A DNA stretch of 24,489 nt from a virus: positions 1 to 24,489 of the IMG/VR virus record IMGVR_UViG_3300021962_011954, one strand, 5' to 3'. Shown piece by piece: positions 1 through 7,307 of this stretch; within the stretch, counting starts at the first letter, position 1; every line of letters begins with the position of its first letter. The position numbers were made by a program, and so were the translations under genes. Below the pieces are notes generated by a model. It worked only from the letters and a program-made list of their open reading frames with translations, did no database searches and was not told the origin of the DNA.

Positions 1-153
1 GGTATTAAATTAAATTATCAAGAATTAGAGGAAATAAACTTTGCTTTATCTGACAGATTTAATAAATTGAAAGAAAAATCTGCTAATATCAAATATCTTA
101 AGTTTTTAAAAAATCTTATAATTAAAGTACGAAAAAAGATCGATATTTACTAA
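1..153 (+). CDS. C-terminal end of an unidentified protein (5' truncated)
   Basis: An open frame runs from the first base to a TAA at 151-153 and encodes the last 50 residues of a protein that begins outside the window. The visible part is rich in Lys, Ile and Asn and looks alpha-helical; it ends in a basic stretch (KVRKKIDIY). No motif is recognisable, so no function is offered. The stop codon is fused to the A-tract of the terminator hairpin that follows immediately, which supports this being a genuine gene end. Confidence 0.7.
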   Translation, partial: GIKLNYQELEEINFALSDRFNKLKEKSANIKYLKFLKNLIIKVRKKIDIY

Positions 154-184
154 AAAAGGTGGCAGGATACCTGCCACCTTTTTT
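152..184. terminator. Bidirectional factor-independent terminator
   Basis: A perfect 9-bp GC-rich stem (GGTGGCAGG, 158-166, with CCTGCCACC, 170-178) has a 3-nt loop. It is extended by six A's on the left (152-157) and six T's on the right (179-184). The A and T tracts give a U-run in both directions, so it can end the + strand gene stopping at 153 and the - strand gene stopping at 207. Confidence 0.9.
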
Positions 185-206
185 GTTTCCATTTATCAAA
201 TATAAA

Positions 207-446
207 TCAGATGATAAAGGTGCCACCAGCACCGTTTGGAATGTCTGTGAGACCTTGGAAGGTGTCATTGAAAGCTGCGCCGTCAGCGATTTCCCAAACC
301 ATGCGCTGCTGTAGGTTGGAAGCATTTACAACTTCGATGTAACCAGTGCGCTGTAGTGAAACGCCATTTAGGACGCTAGTGTCAAGTGAACCCTCTGAAC
401 CAAGGTTACGGTCAGCTGGGGTCAGCTTTAGTGTGTAACTTGCCAT
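207..446 (-). CDS. Small unknown protein, possibly a virion component (79 aa)
   Basis: The frame is open further upstream, but the start at 446 is chosen because AGGAGAT lies just before this ATG (protein begins MASYTLKLTP). The 79-residue product is soluble-looking and rich in Gly, Asn, Thr and Val, with alternating hydrophobic residues that suggest beta structure; the end (IPNGAGGTFII) is glycine-rich then hydrophobic. No known family is recognised. It is the last gene of a - strand group with the CAP-like and PD-(D/E)XK-like genes upstream and is followed by a strong terminator. A small structural or decoration protein is possible from composition only. Confidence 0.75.
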   Translation of the reverse strand: MASYTLKLTPADRNLGSEGSLDTSVLNGVSLQRTGYIEVVNASNLQQRMVWEIADGAAFNDTFQGLTDIPNGAGGTFII

Positions 447-508
447 GTAGATATCTCCTTTTCTTAAGACATGCATGCCGTTAGGCATATTTATTTATGC
501 AACTGAAA

Positions 509-979
509 TCAAAATTTACTCGTCAACAGCACAGTACAAAAGCCGTTATATACAGAAACGCCCATGAAAACATAGCTGTCGCTTAGTAACATATTTCTAT
601 ATATTGTGGTCGATAATATCTTTCTTACAATTGATTCAGTATCAGTAAAACTTTGTACTACTATCATATATTGATTGGTAGCTTTTACGCCCTCTTTTAA
701 AAGTCCAAATTGTAAAGAAAACCCATTGAGGGTAGAAATTATTTTGTTTTTTTTGCACATTTCAGCGGAGTGCTTGCACGCAATTTCTTTTAGTTTAACA
801 GACAAACCATATTTTAATAAGTGGTTGCGTAACCTGAAATGGTTGATTGCTTGTTCTACAAAAAAGCCAGCAGTAGCATTGTTAGGATCGGGTGTTGGCA
901 GAACATCGTTGTTAGAATTTACTAGTTTTTTTAATGCAAAAAGAAGATTTGTAACAAATAATTTTAGTTTTTGAAACAT
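509..979 (-). CDS. CAP/SCP (YkwD-like) domain protein, divergent
   Basis: A TTG at 985 is also in frame, but the ATG at 979 has GGAGG seven bases upstream and is preferred (156 aa). The first 20 residues are hydrophobic and basic (MFQKLKLFVTNLLFALKKLV), consistent with a membrane anchor or signal. The rest follows the bacterial CAP pattern: an asparagine-containing first helix (INHFRLRN), a 'GL..KLKEIACKHSAEMCKKN' helix, then a segment like the family's 'v..il.S..HR.nll...y..iGvsv..G' (IYRNMLLSDSYVFMGVSVYNG). The usual His of the HR pair is Tyr here and no second conserved His is obvious, so a metal-binding site looks lost. Family assignment is by motif reading only. Confidence 0.6.
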   Translation of the reverse strand: MFQKLKLFVTNLLFALKKLVNSNNDVLPTPDPNNATAGFFVEQAINHFRLRNHLLKYGLSVKLKEIACKHSAEMCKKNKIISTLNGFSLQFGLLKEGVKATNQYMIVVQSFTDTESIVRKILSTTIYRNMLLSDSYVFMGVSVYNGFCTVLLTSKF

Positions 980-1025
980 GTTCAAACCTCCAGTAATATT
1001 GCATAAATTATATTTATTGATATTT

Positions 1026-1631
1026 TTATTTATTTAGTTTAAAATGTCCTTCTTCATTTATCGAATAATGCATGCAATATTTGAATGGAATTCGCACAAA
1101 ATCTTCAAGTGTAATATTACCCTCATAATAACAGTGTTTTCTCACTCGATGACATTCGTGAATTGGCATAATAAAGTTTTCGGACGATCTTACTGCACCC
1201 CATTTGCTTGATTGCCCTAAATATTGGTCCCCACAATCATCACTTGCATTCTGCATGTGTCTCATTGGTATAAGCAGAAATTCTTGGCAATCTTCTTTAG
1301 CCATGAAGAAAAATCCTTGGCTATTTGTATTGAATGAATATTTTATTTTTCTAGCCGGTATATCAATTCCATTAAAAATATATGACCAGTTTTTATCACT
1401 CTTTACTTCAATCTCAATAAAAATAGTTTTATTAAGTTTTTTAAAATCAACACGCATATCAGGATTTTCAAAAAGTCTTATACCATTTTCATTAAGATCG
1501 TTTTCATATATTTTCCCGCCCTGATTCTCAAAAAATTTAGCAGCAAGATCTTTGCCTAATTGATCGTATTTTGAATTTCTTTGAATATTGAACTTACCAT
1601 GAATCATTCCATTTTTAATATAAGTGCTCAT
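1026..1631 (-). CDS. PD-(D/E)XK nuclease-like protein
   Basis: The ATG at 1631 has AGGAA seven bases upstream; the product is 201 aa. Residues 20-100 read like the core of a restriction-endonuclease fold: a helix (KYDQLGKDLAAKFFENQGG), then P57-D58, a beta strand and E75-V-K77 (FIEIEVKSDKNW), then a basic helix region (GIDIPARKIKY). The D58...E75-x-K77 arrangement fits the PD-(D/E)XK signature. The C-terminal half contains His and Cys residues (HECHRVRKHCYY) that could bind metal. It heads a three-gene - strand group. A role in DNA processing or host-DNA attack is plausible; specificity cannot be read from the sequence. Confidence 0.55.
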   Translation of the reverse strand: MSTYIKNGMIHGKFNIQRNSKYDQLGKDLAAKFFENQGGKIYENDLNENGIRLFENPDMRVDFKKLNKTIFIEIEVKSDKNWSYIFNGIDIPARKIKYSFNTNSQGFFFMAKEDCQEFLLIPMRHMQNASDDCGDQYLGQSSKWGAVRSSENFIMPIHECHRVRKHCYYEGNITLEDFVRIPFKYCMHYSINEEGHFKLNK

Positions 1632-1702
1632 TTAATTTTTCCTATGGCTTCACTATTTTATTTGCAGTCATCAATCTTGTCAACTTATTATGGGGGTTCA
1701 AA

Positions 1703-1948
1703 ATGGCTAAAGGCGTGAAAGGCACAACAATTAAGGCAAAGAGAATTGCAGATATGCAAAGCGTAGTCAATCAGCTTGCACATCCAGCTGCTGCTGCAAA
1801 GTACAATCATGTGAGAGTTCAACTTGAAGATGGCAAAGAAGTTCATATGCTCTTTACTGACTCAGAAGTAAAAAAGGCACTTGAAAGGGCAAAGAAAAAT
1901 CCAGAAGACTGCCCCAAGACATCTTTGTTCCGTGATCTGTTCGATTGA
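1703..1948 (+). CDS. Small basic protein of unknown function (81 aa)
   Basis: The ATG at 1703 lies behind a GGGGGTT purine-rich site. The 81-residue product is basic at the N-terminus (MAKGVKGTTIKAKRIA) and otherwise alternates helix and strand: a helix with an Ala run (HPAAAAKY), a strand (HVRVQLEDGKEVHMLF), then a helical end (SEVKKALERAKKN). No family is recognised. A terminator hairpin follows about 25 bases after the stop. Confidence 0.75.
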   Translation: MAKGVKGTTIKAKRIADMQSVVNQLAHPAAAAKYNHVRVQLEDGKEVHMLFTDSEVKKALERAKKNPEDCPKTSLFRDLFD

Positions 1949-1973
1949 AAATTTTTTCAAAAAGCGTATTATG

Positions 1974-2003
1974 AAGTCGGGCTCTAAGGTCCGACTTTTT
2001 TTT
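1974..2003 (+). terminator. Factor-independent terminator
   Basis: A 7-bp stem AAGTCGG (1974-1980) / CCGACTT (1991-1997) with a 10-nt loop is followed by a run of T's to about 2003. It sits between the 1703-1948 gene and the next + strand gene at 2014. Read-through into 2014 is still possible because no clear promoter separates them. Confidence 0.8.
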
Positions 2004-2013
2004 GGAGTATTGA

Positions 2014-2301
2014 ATGACAAGGACTGTTAAAAAAGGCGATAAAAGTGTAGAAGTAGATCTGGGTGGATCATGGAAGATATTTGACAATAACAATATTAAC
2101 AAAACTTTTGTTGTGTACCACGGTGTAATTTTCCGCACCAAGGACAGAGTCTTTTGGGTAGAAACGGATCAAGGCGGTTTTATTGTTGATCCTGCTGTTG
2201 ATAATTTAAAACCATGGGCCGAATTAGCAGGCATGGAGGAATCACAATTATCTAATATTTTGCGGGATCCTAAAGATGTATACGCTTGTAGAAAGATTTA
2301 A
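2014..2301 (+). CDS. Unknown small protein (95 aa)
   Basis: The ATG at 2014 has GGAG about six bases upstream. The product has an N-terminal basic stretch, then several predicted beta strands (KTFVVYHGVIFRTKDRVFWVET) and a helical C-terminus (WAELAGMEESQLSNIL). No signal peptide, membrane segment or known catalytic motif is visible. The gene converges on the membrane-paralogue operon, with only one base between the two stop codons. Confidence 0.7.
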   Translation: MTRTVKKGDKSVEVDLGGSWKIFDNNNINKTFVVYHGVIFRTKDRVFWVETDQGGFIVDPAVDNLKPWAELAGMEESQLSNILRDPKDVYACRKI

Positions 2302-2302
2302 A

Positions 2303-3829
2303 TCATTTGGTCGGGGGAACGAATCCAGCATATCTGTAATCTACGCCACCGCCGGGAAGTATTTTTGTTGATGTATTAAGCGGATCTGGAATCATTCCTT
2401 TAACTCCAGCTTTAATGTTTGCTATCCTCAGGGCATCAACTTTAGCTTTCAAAGCATCGGCGGCAGTTCCCGCTGGTGCCGATGCAGCAGTGGTAGCAGG
2501 CGCTTGCGGCGCAGCGGGTGATATATCAGGTTTGTTTGCAACGGTAGCAGCAGGAGCAGCAGGCGCAGCAGGCGCACTTGCAGTAGCTGCTGTAGTTGCT
2601 GGTTCGTTTCCACTAATATCCATTTGATTAGCCGCTGCTAACTCTTTAGGAAATGGATCAGTTGGTGTGGACTGGCCAGCCATCGTCTTGTAGAAGTTGC
2701 CAGTAAAATCTGGAGGTAAAGATCTATCAGCCGCTCCAATTACAGCATCCGAAGCTCCTTGCGCCTTTAGATTTTGTAAAATAGCTTCTTTACCCTGTGC
2801 ATATACATCGACAGGTACTGCTACGGTGCCTGTAGGTATTCCTAATTTTGCTTGTTCTTCGCCTCCAATACTGATGTATTTAAGATCCTTTGCAACGCCA
2901 GTCGCAATATCTTTATCAACATCATGCGAGAGTTTGACGCTTAAGTTGTTTACTTCTTCTTCTGGAATTGCACCGGTTTGTTCAGCTGCCCCCTGAACAG
3001 TTTGCATGGCGCTATCAATTACTGAATTAGTAAGCTTGGTAACACCTGAACCAATCATATATCCAAGAGCCATTAAAAATGCTGTTTTTGCAATACTTGC
3101 TTTATTAGCTCTTGCCCAAGTAGCAATATCTTTAATTCCACCTTTAATAACATTGAGTGCTTTGCCGCCAATTGTCTTAACTGCTCCTGCTAAATATCCA
3201 GCACCCTTGCCAGCCATGCTGCCTAGCCAGTTGAGAGCCCTGCTTATTTCTTCAAGCTTTTCATAATCTGCTTCTTGAACCCAGACTCTGAATGATTTGT
3301 TTTCAATCAGACCAAGTTCGCATCCTTCCTTGTAGATCGAATAGTTGTCAAAATCTAAGGAGAATTTCCATTCTTTTGCGAAACCCGGCAATTCTTCTGG
3401 CTCTCTGACTTTTTTGGGTCCAAATGCAGCGTCCCATCCCTTGCCAGCAGCCTGTACTACGGGATTTACAAACATTTTTCTTGTGAAGTACATCAAAACG
3501 CCCATTGGTATGGCGGCTGGCCCACCAACTATGCCACTTGCTAGGACTGCCATAGCCAAGGGGGGAGAAATCCCTGTCATTTGGCTTGCTTTCCCCATGA
3601 AAGATTTAGCTTTTTGCAAAGCAGGCAACACGGTACCTTTGAACTTTTCGTATTCTGGATTTATTTTGGTTGCATCTCCACCTGTGGGATCCACCTTTTT
3701 AGCATCCCATTTTTGGTATCCCTGAGAAAATCCCGATTTGACATTTTGAATGAAGTCTTTGAGACCCTCATCAAGATTGTGAGGGTCTGTATTGACATAA
3801 TCACGAAAAGAAAGGTTTAAAGTGTTCAT
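2303..3829 (-). CDS. Large membrane-associated protein, paralogue A of a tandem pair
   Basis: The 508-aa product starts with an ATG that overlaps the upstream gene's stop in an ATGA (3826-3829), implying translational coupling. It shares its architecture with the upstream gene: a short N-terminal 'SFRDYV' segment, a helical region ending in a hydrophobic Gly-rich block (about residues 88-115, GIVGGPAAIPM then MYFTR), a 'DFDNYSIYK...SFRVWV' segment (about 157-184), and a second hydrophobic segment (about 245-264, IAKTAFLMALGYMIGSGV). The C-terminal third is low-complexity Ala/Pro/Thr (about 405-460), absent from the partner. No known family is recognised. Length, abundance-style composition and membrane segments would fit an internal virion, injected or membrane-remodelling protein; this is inference. 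Confidence 0.8.
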   Translation of the reverse strand: MNTLNLSFRDYVNTDPHNLDEGLKDFIQNVKSGFSQGYQKWDAKKVDPTGGDATKINPEYEKFKGTVLPALQKAKSFMGKASQMTGISPPLAMAVLASGIVGGPAAIPMGVLMYFTRKMFVNPVVQAAGKGWDAAFGPKKVREPEELPGFAKEWKFSLDFDNYSIYKEGCELGLIENKSFRVWVQEADYEKLEEISRALNWLGSMAGKGAGYLAGAVKTIGGKALNVIKGGIKDIATWARANKASIAKTAFLMALGYMIGSGVTKLTNSVIDSAMQTVQGAAEQTGAIPEEEVNNLSVKLSHDVDKDIATGVAKDLKYISIGGEEQAKLGIPTGTVAVPVDVYAQGKEAILQNLKAQGASDAVIGAADRSLPPDFTGNFYKTMAGQSTPTDPFPKELAAANQMDISGNEPATTAATASAPAAPAAPAATVANKPDISPAAPQAPATTAASAPAGTAADALKAKVDALRIANIKAGVKGMIPDPLNTSTKILPGGGVDYRYAGFVPPTK

Positions 3830-5223
3830 CTGCGGAAAATTGGTCCTATTCTGCGGAATGGGTGGGTAAGATTGTAAAGTCTTGGGAACCTTGGCTGCAC
3901 TGGTTCCTGATAATATTGCTGTGCTGGAACTTCAACTGGGGGAGGTACTTCGGCTGCCAATCTTGCCTGAGCAGCAGCATCTAGTTCTCCAAGTTTGTCC
4001 ATAACGGCTTTATAAGCCCCCATGCCCTTTTCTTTGGCTGCTGTCAGAAGTCCTGCTAGCTGGTCCTTCATAGCGGCAGTTCTAAGGACGGTGTCTGTTG
4101 TTAGAGGGTTTCCAGCTTTATCGAGAATGTTTCCATCTGCGTCCATGGCCATGCCTCCACCTTTGACCACGGTGTCACCCGTTACGTAAAGAGGTTCTCC
4201 AGCATCGCCTTTATAAACACCTGTATCGCTGTCAAATGACATGCCAGCAGTTTTAGCTACGCTTTGAATGTCGGCTTCTGGAATTTGGCCTGAGTTTTGG
4301 CCGACTGTTTGCAGAACATCATAGGCCTGAGTGAAAACCGCATTACTCAAACGAGTAATTCCCTGTCCCATGAGCAAGCCTAAAGCCATAAGGAAAACCG
4401 CTTTGGCTATTGCAACTTTATTTTGCATAGCCCATGAAATCAAAGAAGGCAAACCTTTAAATATAGCGTTGTAGGCTTTCTTAGCACCAGACTTAAGCAT
4501 GCCCATGACATGCCCTGCACCGGCTCCGAGTTTGCGCATTAGCCAGTCTAGTCTTGCGCCTTCACTCACTAGAAGTTCAAGGTCTGGATTGGCAATCCAC
4601 TCTTGAAAAGTGCAAGTAATTAGATTTTCTTCTTTCAAGGTCTTGTAAACCATAAAATTGTCATAATCTAAAGCAAAAGTCCAATTTTCGAGAATAAATG
4701 ATTCTTTTACTGGCCCTTTTTCTTCTGGTTTATCTTCGGGCTTTTCCGTGATCTTCTTGTCAACCTTTTTAAGAGCTTCAACGCCCTTGTCAAAGCCATG
4801 TCCTGCAAGAGCTAGAACAGGATTCATAAGTGCACGGCGAGTGAAGTACATAATTGCAGCCATAGGAATGGCAGTTGGACCACCAGCTATGCCACCTGCA
4901 ACCAAGGCAATTGCCAAAGGCATGGAAAGGCCTGTTTTGCTTTTGAATTGGCCGTAGGCTTCTCTTGCCTTGTTGATGGCGCTGAAAGCCTTTTCCTTGT
5001 ACTTAGCATAGGTCTCTTCAGACGCAGCATCTTTTTTGCCGTCCCAAGACTGCAAAGCGCCACTGAAGCCTTGCTTTAGGCTCTGCCAAGCACCGGCTTC
5101 GTTTAAGTCTGATTCCTGCAACGCTAAGAAGTTGCTGAAACTAAAGTCTTTATTTAAAGATTCTTTAACCAATTTTATATCAGAGCTTTCAAGACTGTTT
5201 GGAAAATTAATTACGTTTGACAT
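3826..5223 (-). CDS. Large membrane-associated protein, paralogue B of a tandem pair
   Basis: This 465-aa protein is clearly homologous to the gene immediately downstream. Shared blocks are GIAGGPTAIPM followed by IMYFTRRALMNPV, a 'LDYDNFMVYK...CTFQEWI' segment, and AIAKAVFLMALGLLMGQGITRLSNAV. The N-terminus (DFSFSNFLALQESDLNEAG) resembles the short tags that start many T4-like internal head proteins, such as MKTYQEFIAEA in T4 internal proteins. A charged Lys/Glu/Pro linker (KITEKPEDKPEEKGP) separates the first hydrophobic block from the second half, and the C-terminus is Pro/Gln/Arg-rich. The start has AGAGGAAAC upstream. Function unknown; a role in virion or membrane is inferred. Confidence 0.8.
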   Translation of the reverse strand: MSNVINFPNSLESSDIKLVKESLNKDFSFSNFLALQESDLNEAGAWQSLKQGFSGALQSWDGKKDAASEETYAKYKEKAFSAINKAREAYGQFKSKTGLSMPLAIALVAGGIAGGPTAIPMAAIMYFTRRALMNPVLALAGHGFDKGVEALKKVDKKITEKPEDKPEEKGPVKESFILENWTFALDYDNFMVYKTLKEENLITCTFQEWIANPDLELLVSEGARLDWLMRKLGAGAGHVMGMLKSGAKKAYNAIFKGLPSLISWAMQNKVAIAKAVFLMALGLLMGQGITRLSNAVFTQAYDVLQTVGQNSGQIPEADIQSVAKTAGMSFDSDTGVYKGDAGEPLYVTGDTVVKGGGMAMDADGNILDKAGNPLTTDTVLRTAAMKDQLAGLLTAAKEKGMGAYKAVMDKLGELDAAAQARLAAEVPPPVEVPAQQYYQEPVQPRFPRLYNLTHPFRRIGPIFRR

Positions 5224-5347
5224 GTTTCCTCTTAATTTTTCCTATCGTGTGCTGTTTTGTATAAATCACCGCCGGAAACTTATGAAACAACTTCATACCA
5301 TCTCCGGAAGAGAAAATGTTTTATTTATATATGTTTCAAAAAACAAT

Positions 5348-6022
5348 TTATATGAATCTGAGAGCAGTGTCTGTTGCTTTGTCATATTCAAAGATGAGTT
5401 GCGTAAGGGGACTGGCCATCATTCCTTGTTTTTCATTACCTACTACTGAGATAGGAATATTAGTTGGCAAAGATGAATTCGTGAAAAACTTAGTAAAAAC
5501 ATTTCCAAATAAAATAAGAGGATAAAACCAAGAAGGCACAATATCCTTAACCAGATATGCTCCTCCGAGATCTAAGCCGCATTTGCCGTAAATTGTTTTT
5601 ACGGCTTCAGTGCAATAAAAAGAATCGGGATCGTTGAAGTTGAAGTCGTAGCTGGGGTCTAATTCTAAGAACGCTTGGATGCCTTTTCTAATACAATCTT
5701 CAGAGTCTTGTGTTTTATCTTTTAACCGATATACACAAAAGTCAGTCATGTACCAGTTGTCAAACCAATCAATTACCCTAAGCTTTCTGGTGCCCCAGTC
5801 GGATACGTCGATTGCGTAAGTTTCTCCATCTTCTACCAGAATTAGGGTTGCATGAGAGTATGGAGACTTTGTAAAGGTCTGAATAAGCTTTCCAAAAGGA
5901 ATTCCTAATGGACCACTCACATCGGATGCGTTATAGACAATATCTCCGGTTTCCAATGGTATTCTATTGAGTTGTTCTACAATTTCTTTTCGTCTTTGAT
6001 AAAGAGGTCCGGGTTTAAACAT
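5348..6022 (-). CDS. Permuted papain-fold (YiiX/YebB-like, NlpC/P60 superfamily) cysteine hydrolase
   Basis: The 224-aa product has the circularly permuted papain order: 'ETGDIVY' (25-30), then the His motif in KSPYSHATLILV (His57), later the nucleophile motif SFYCTEAVKTIY (Cys137). Permuted NlpC/P60 enzymes act on peptidoglycan peptides, lipids or other amide/thioester bonds. The order His before Cys, the GD-I-V start and the 'YSHA' and 'YCTE' contexts all fit; the third polar residue is not identified with certainty. The ATG is preceded by AGGAC. It is first in a - strand group with the two membrane paralogues after a 124-base gap. A role in cell-wall or membrane modification is plausible. 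Confidence 0.7.
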   Translation of the reverse strand: MFKPGPLYQRRKEIVEQLNRIPLETGDIVYNASDVSGPLGIPFGKLIQTFTKSPYSHATLILVEDGETYAIDVSDWGTRKLRVIDWFDNWYMTDFCVYRLKDKTQDSEDCIRKGIQAFLELDPSYDFNFNDPDSFYCTEAVKTIYGKCGLDLGGAYLVKDIVPSWFYPLILFGNVFTKFFTNSSLPTNIPISVVGNEKQGMMASPLTQLIFEYDKATDTALRFI

Positions 6023-6065
6023 ATGATGTCCTATAGATAATATATCATAAGTTAGTGGTGATTAA

Positions 6066-6590
6066 ATGAATTTTAGCCAATGGTTTTATGAAAGTTTGTT
6101 AGACAATGTAGCTAGAAGCTATGATCGTTATGGTTTTGATTCATCATTGTCTTTTAAACACATCATGGATTTTGTTACAAAATATTTAAAAAACAATCCT
6201 GATGCGAAGGTGCTGGATTTCGGTGCTGGAAAGAAACCTTTTTTAGCAAAACACTTTAAAAAAATGGGATTTGCGATTGATGCGCATGAATTACCACAAA
6301 ATAATAGTGAAGAACATGATGATGTAGCAGGTGAAAAATATGATCTTGTTGTAGCTTCAAACGTCCTAAATGTACAACAAACGCTGAGCAATCTAAGAAA
6401 AACGCTGAATCAAATTTTCAAGTTTACTACAGACAACGGCATGCTTTTCGCAACCGTTCCCGATCAACCAAACGAAAATTTATTTACCATCGCCAAATTG
6501 AAAGATGAAATGCTTAAAAAATTTGCTAAAGTTGTTTGCATTAAGATTAAAACCGGAACTTTGATGCAGGCATATAAAACCCATGACTAG
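6066..6590 (+). CDS. Class I SAM-dependent methyltransferase
   Basis: The 174-aa protein has motif I of Rossmann-fold methyltransferases (KVLDFGAGKKPFL, about residues 48-60), an acidic residue after strand 2 (AIDAHEL, Glu75) and a motif IV-like 'KYDLVVASNVLNV' (91-103) without a DPPY/NPPY signature. So an N6-adenine DNA methyltransferase is not indicated and the substrate is unknown. The N-terminus MNFSQWFYESLLDN resembles short tags in other proteins here. The start has only a weak ribosome site (AGTGGTGA). The gene is divergent from the papain-like gene across 43 bases. Confidence 0.75.
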   Translation: MNFSQWFYESLLDNVARSYDRYGFDSSLSFKHIMDFVTKYLKNNPDAKVLDFGAGKKPFLAKHFKKMGFAIDAHELPQNNSEEHDDVAGEKYDLVVASNVLNVQQTLSNLRKTLNQIFKFTTDNGMLFATVPDQPNENLFTIAKLKDEMLKKFAKVVCIKIKTGTLMQAYKTHD

Positions 6591-6684
6591 ACATGAAGAG
6601 TTTTTGTTTATAGTTTTATTAATTATGGTTGTTGTGATAGGGCCATTGATGTATCTGGCTTTTTGTAAAAAATTTTTGGATTAG
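6583..6684 (+). CDS. Putative single-pass membrane microprotein (33 aa)
   Basis: An ATG at 6583 overlaps the last codons of the methyltransferase gene (which stops at 6590) and opens a 33-residue frame. It consists of a short charged start (MTRHEEF), about 20 hydrophobic residues (from FLFIVLLIMVVVIGP onward) and a basic tail (CKKFLD). The pattern is that of a small membrane protein, for example a holin- or spanin-like accessory, but nothing specific supports lysis. No strong ribosome site is present; translation by coupling to the upstream gene would be required. Could be chance. Confidence 0.45.
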   Translation: MTRHEEFLFIVLLIMVVVIGPLMYLAFCKKFLD

Positions 6685-6731
6685 TAAAATTTTTTGATTA
6701 TAATTTGATATCAAAATTCGAGTTCCTCATT

Positions 6732-7205
6732 ATGAAAAAAATAAATATTCTTTATATTCCTGTATCTGGTGAAATAAAATTGATGGAAGCAGAGGACTCT
6801 TCACGCTTTAAAGAAAATGTGATAGGCGGTAATCCAGAATATCTTCGTTTTACCCCAGATGACAACATGTTGATGGTAGTGAATGAAGGCGCAAAATTAA
6901 GAAAAGAAGGTTTGAACATTCGAGCAAGCTGTATTGCGAATACTTGGTCACGACAAAATGTTTCGTGGTCAAGCAGTAAAACAATTTATGGTGATGCATT
7001 TATTGAAGGATGTCAACTTGGGATAAATAGCAAAACAATAGAAAGTTGTAGCGTACCCATAAAGGAACTTGAAGCCTTAATAGATTATTGCAATAAAGCT
7101 GAGTCATGGTGGGATTTTGCTCAAAAGAATATTGTTAACTCAACAATTTTTCAGTGGTTTACAGCAGCAACACAATATTTTGATGATGGTCAATTCAAGT
7201 TTTAG
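6732..7205 (+). CDS. DUF3846-like protein
   Basis: A TTG further upstream (6705) is in frame, but the ATG at 6732 is the natural start (157 aa). Residues 1-93 follow the DUF3846 pattern known from phages and plasmids: an N-terminal strand (INILYIPVSGEIKLME), a Gly-Gly step (VIGGNPEYLRF), 'MLMVVNEGAKL' and the family's closing motif 'IYGDAFIEG' (85-93). The remaining 60 residues are helical and Trp-rich. The function of DUF3846 is unknown. The ribosome site is weak. Confidence 0.6.
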   Translation: MKKINILYIPVSGEIKLMEAEDSSRFKENVIGGNPEYLRFTPDDNMLMVVNEGAKLRKEGLNIRASCIANTWSRQNVSWSSSKTIYGDAFIEGCQLGINSKTIESCSVPIKELEALIDYCNKAESWWDFAQKNIVNSTIFQWFTAATQYFDDGQFKF

Positions 7206-7233
7206 TTGACTGATAATTTTTCTGGTGTACAAA
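7206..7233 (+). promoter_or_regulatory. Sigma70-like promoter candidate
   Basis: TTGACT (7206-7211) is separated by 16 bases from TACAAA (7228-7233), beginning directly after the stop codon of the DUF3846-like gene and about 75 bases before the secreted-protein ATG. The same TTGACTGAT start with a 16-base spacer occurs at 20378. The -10 match is only moderate. Confidence 0.4.
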
Positions 7234-7263
7234 GAAATTGTCCAGCGCAGGACTTTGGAAACT

Positions 7264-7289
7264 TGGTACCTATGCGCTTTAAGGTACCA
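7264..7289 (+). promoter_or_regulatory. Leader hairpin upstream of the secreted Cys protein
   Basis: TGGTACC (7264-7270) pairs with GGTACCA (7283-7289) around a 12-base loop. It lies in the putative 5' leader, ending seven bases before the GGAGGA ribosome site at 7297. There is no T-run, so it is more likely an mRNA-stabilising or regulatory structure than a terminator. Confidence 0.35.
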
Positions 7290-7307
7290 TCTCACGGAGG
7301 AAGTTCT

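Noticed and set aside
1662-1691. TTGCAG-18-TATTAT promoter before the gene at 1703
   Set aside because: Transcription would begin after the ribosome site (GGGGG at 1692-1696), leaving an almost leaderless message, so the match is probably chance.
3345-3725. Long open frame on the + strand opposite paralogue A
   Set aside because: It has no ribosome site and mirrors a well-supported - strand gene with clear paralogy and membrane segments; several other + strand frames here are the same kind of shadow.
5250-5320. CCGGA...TCCGG with inner TATGAA/TTCATA dyads between the papain-like gene and paralogue B
   Set aside because: Imperfect and without a T-run; possibly structure in the mRNA but not enough to list as a feature.
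6705-6731. Upstream TTG start for the DUF3846-like gene
   Set aside because: The extension has no ribosome site and no family similarity; the ATG at 6732 gives the family's usual N-terminal strand.
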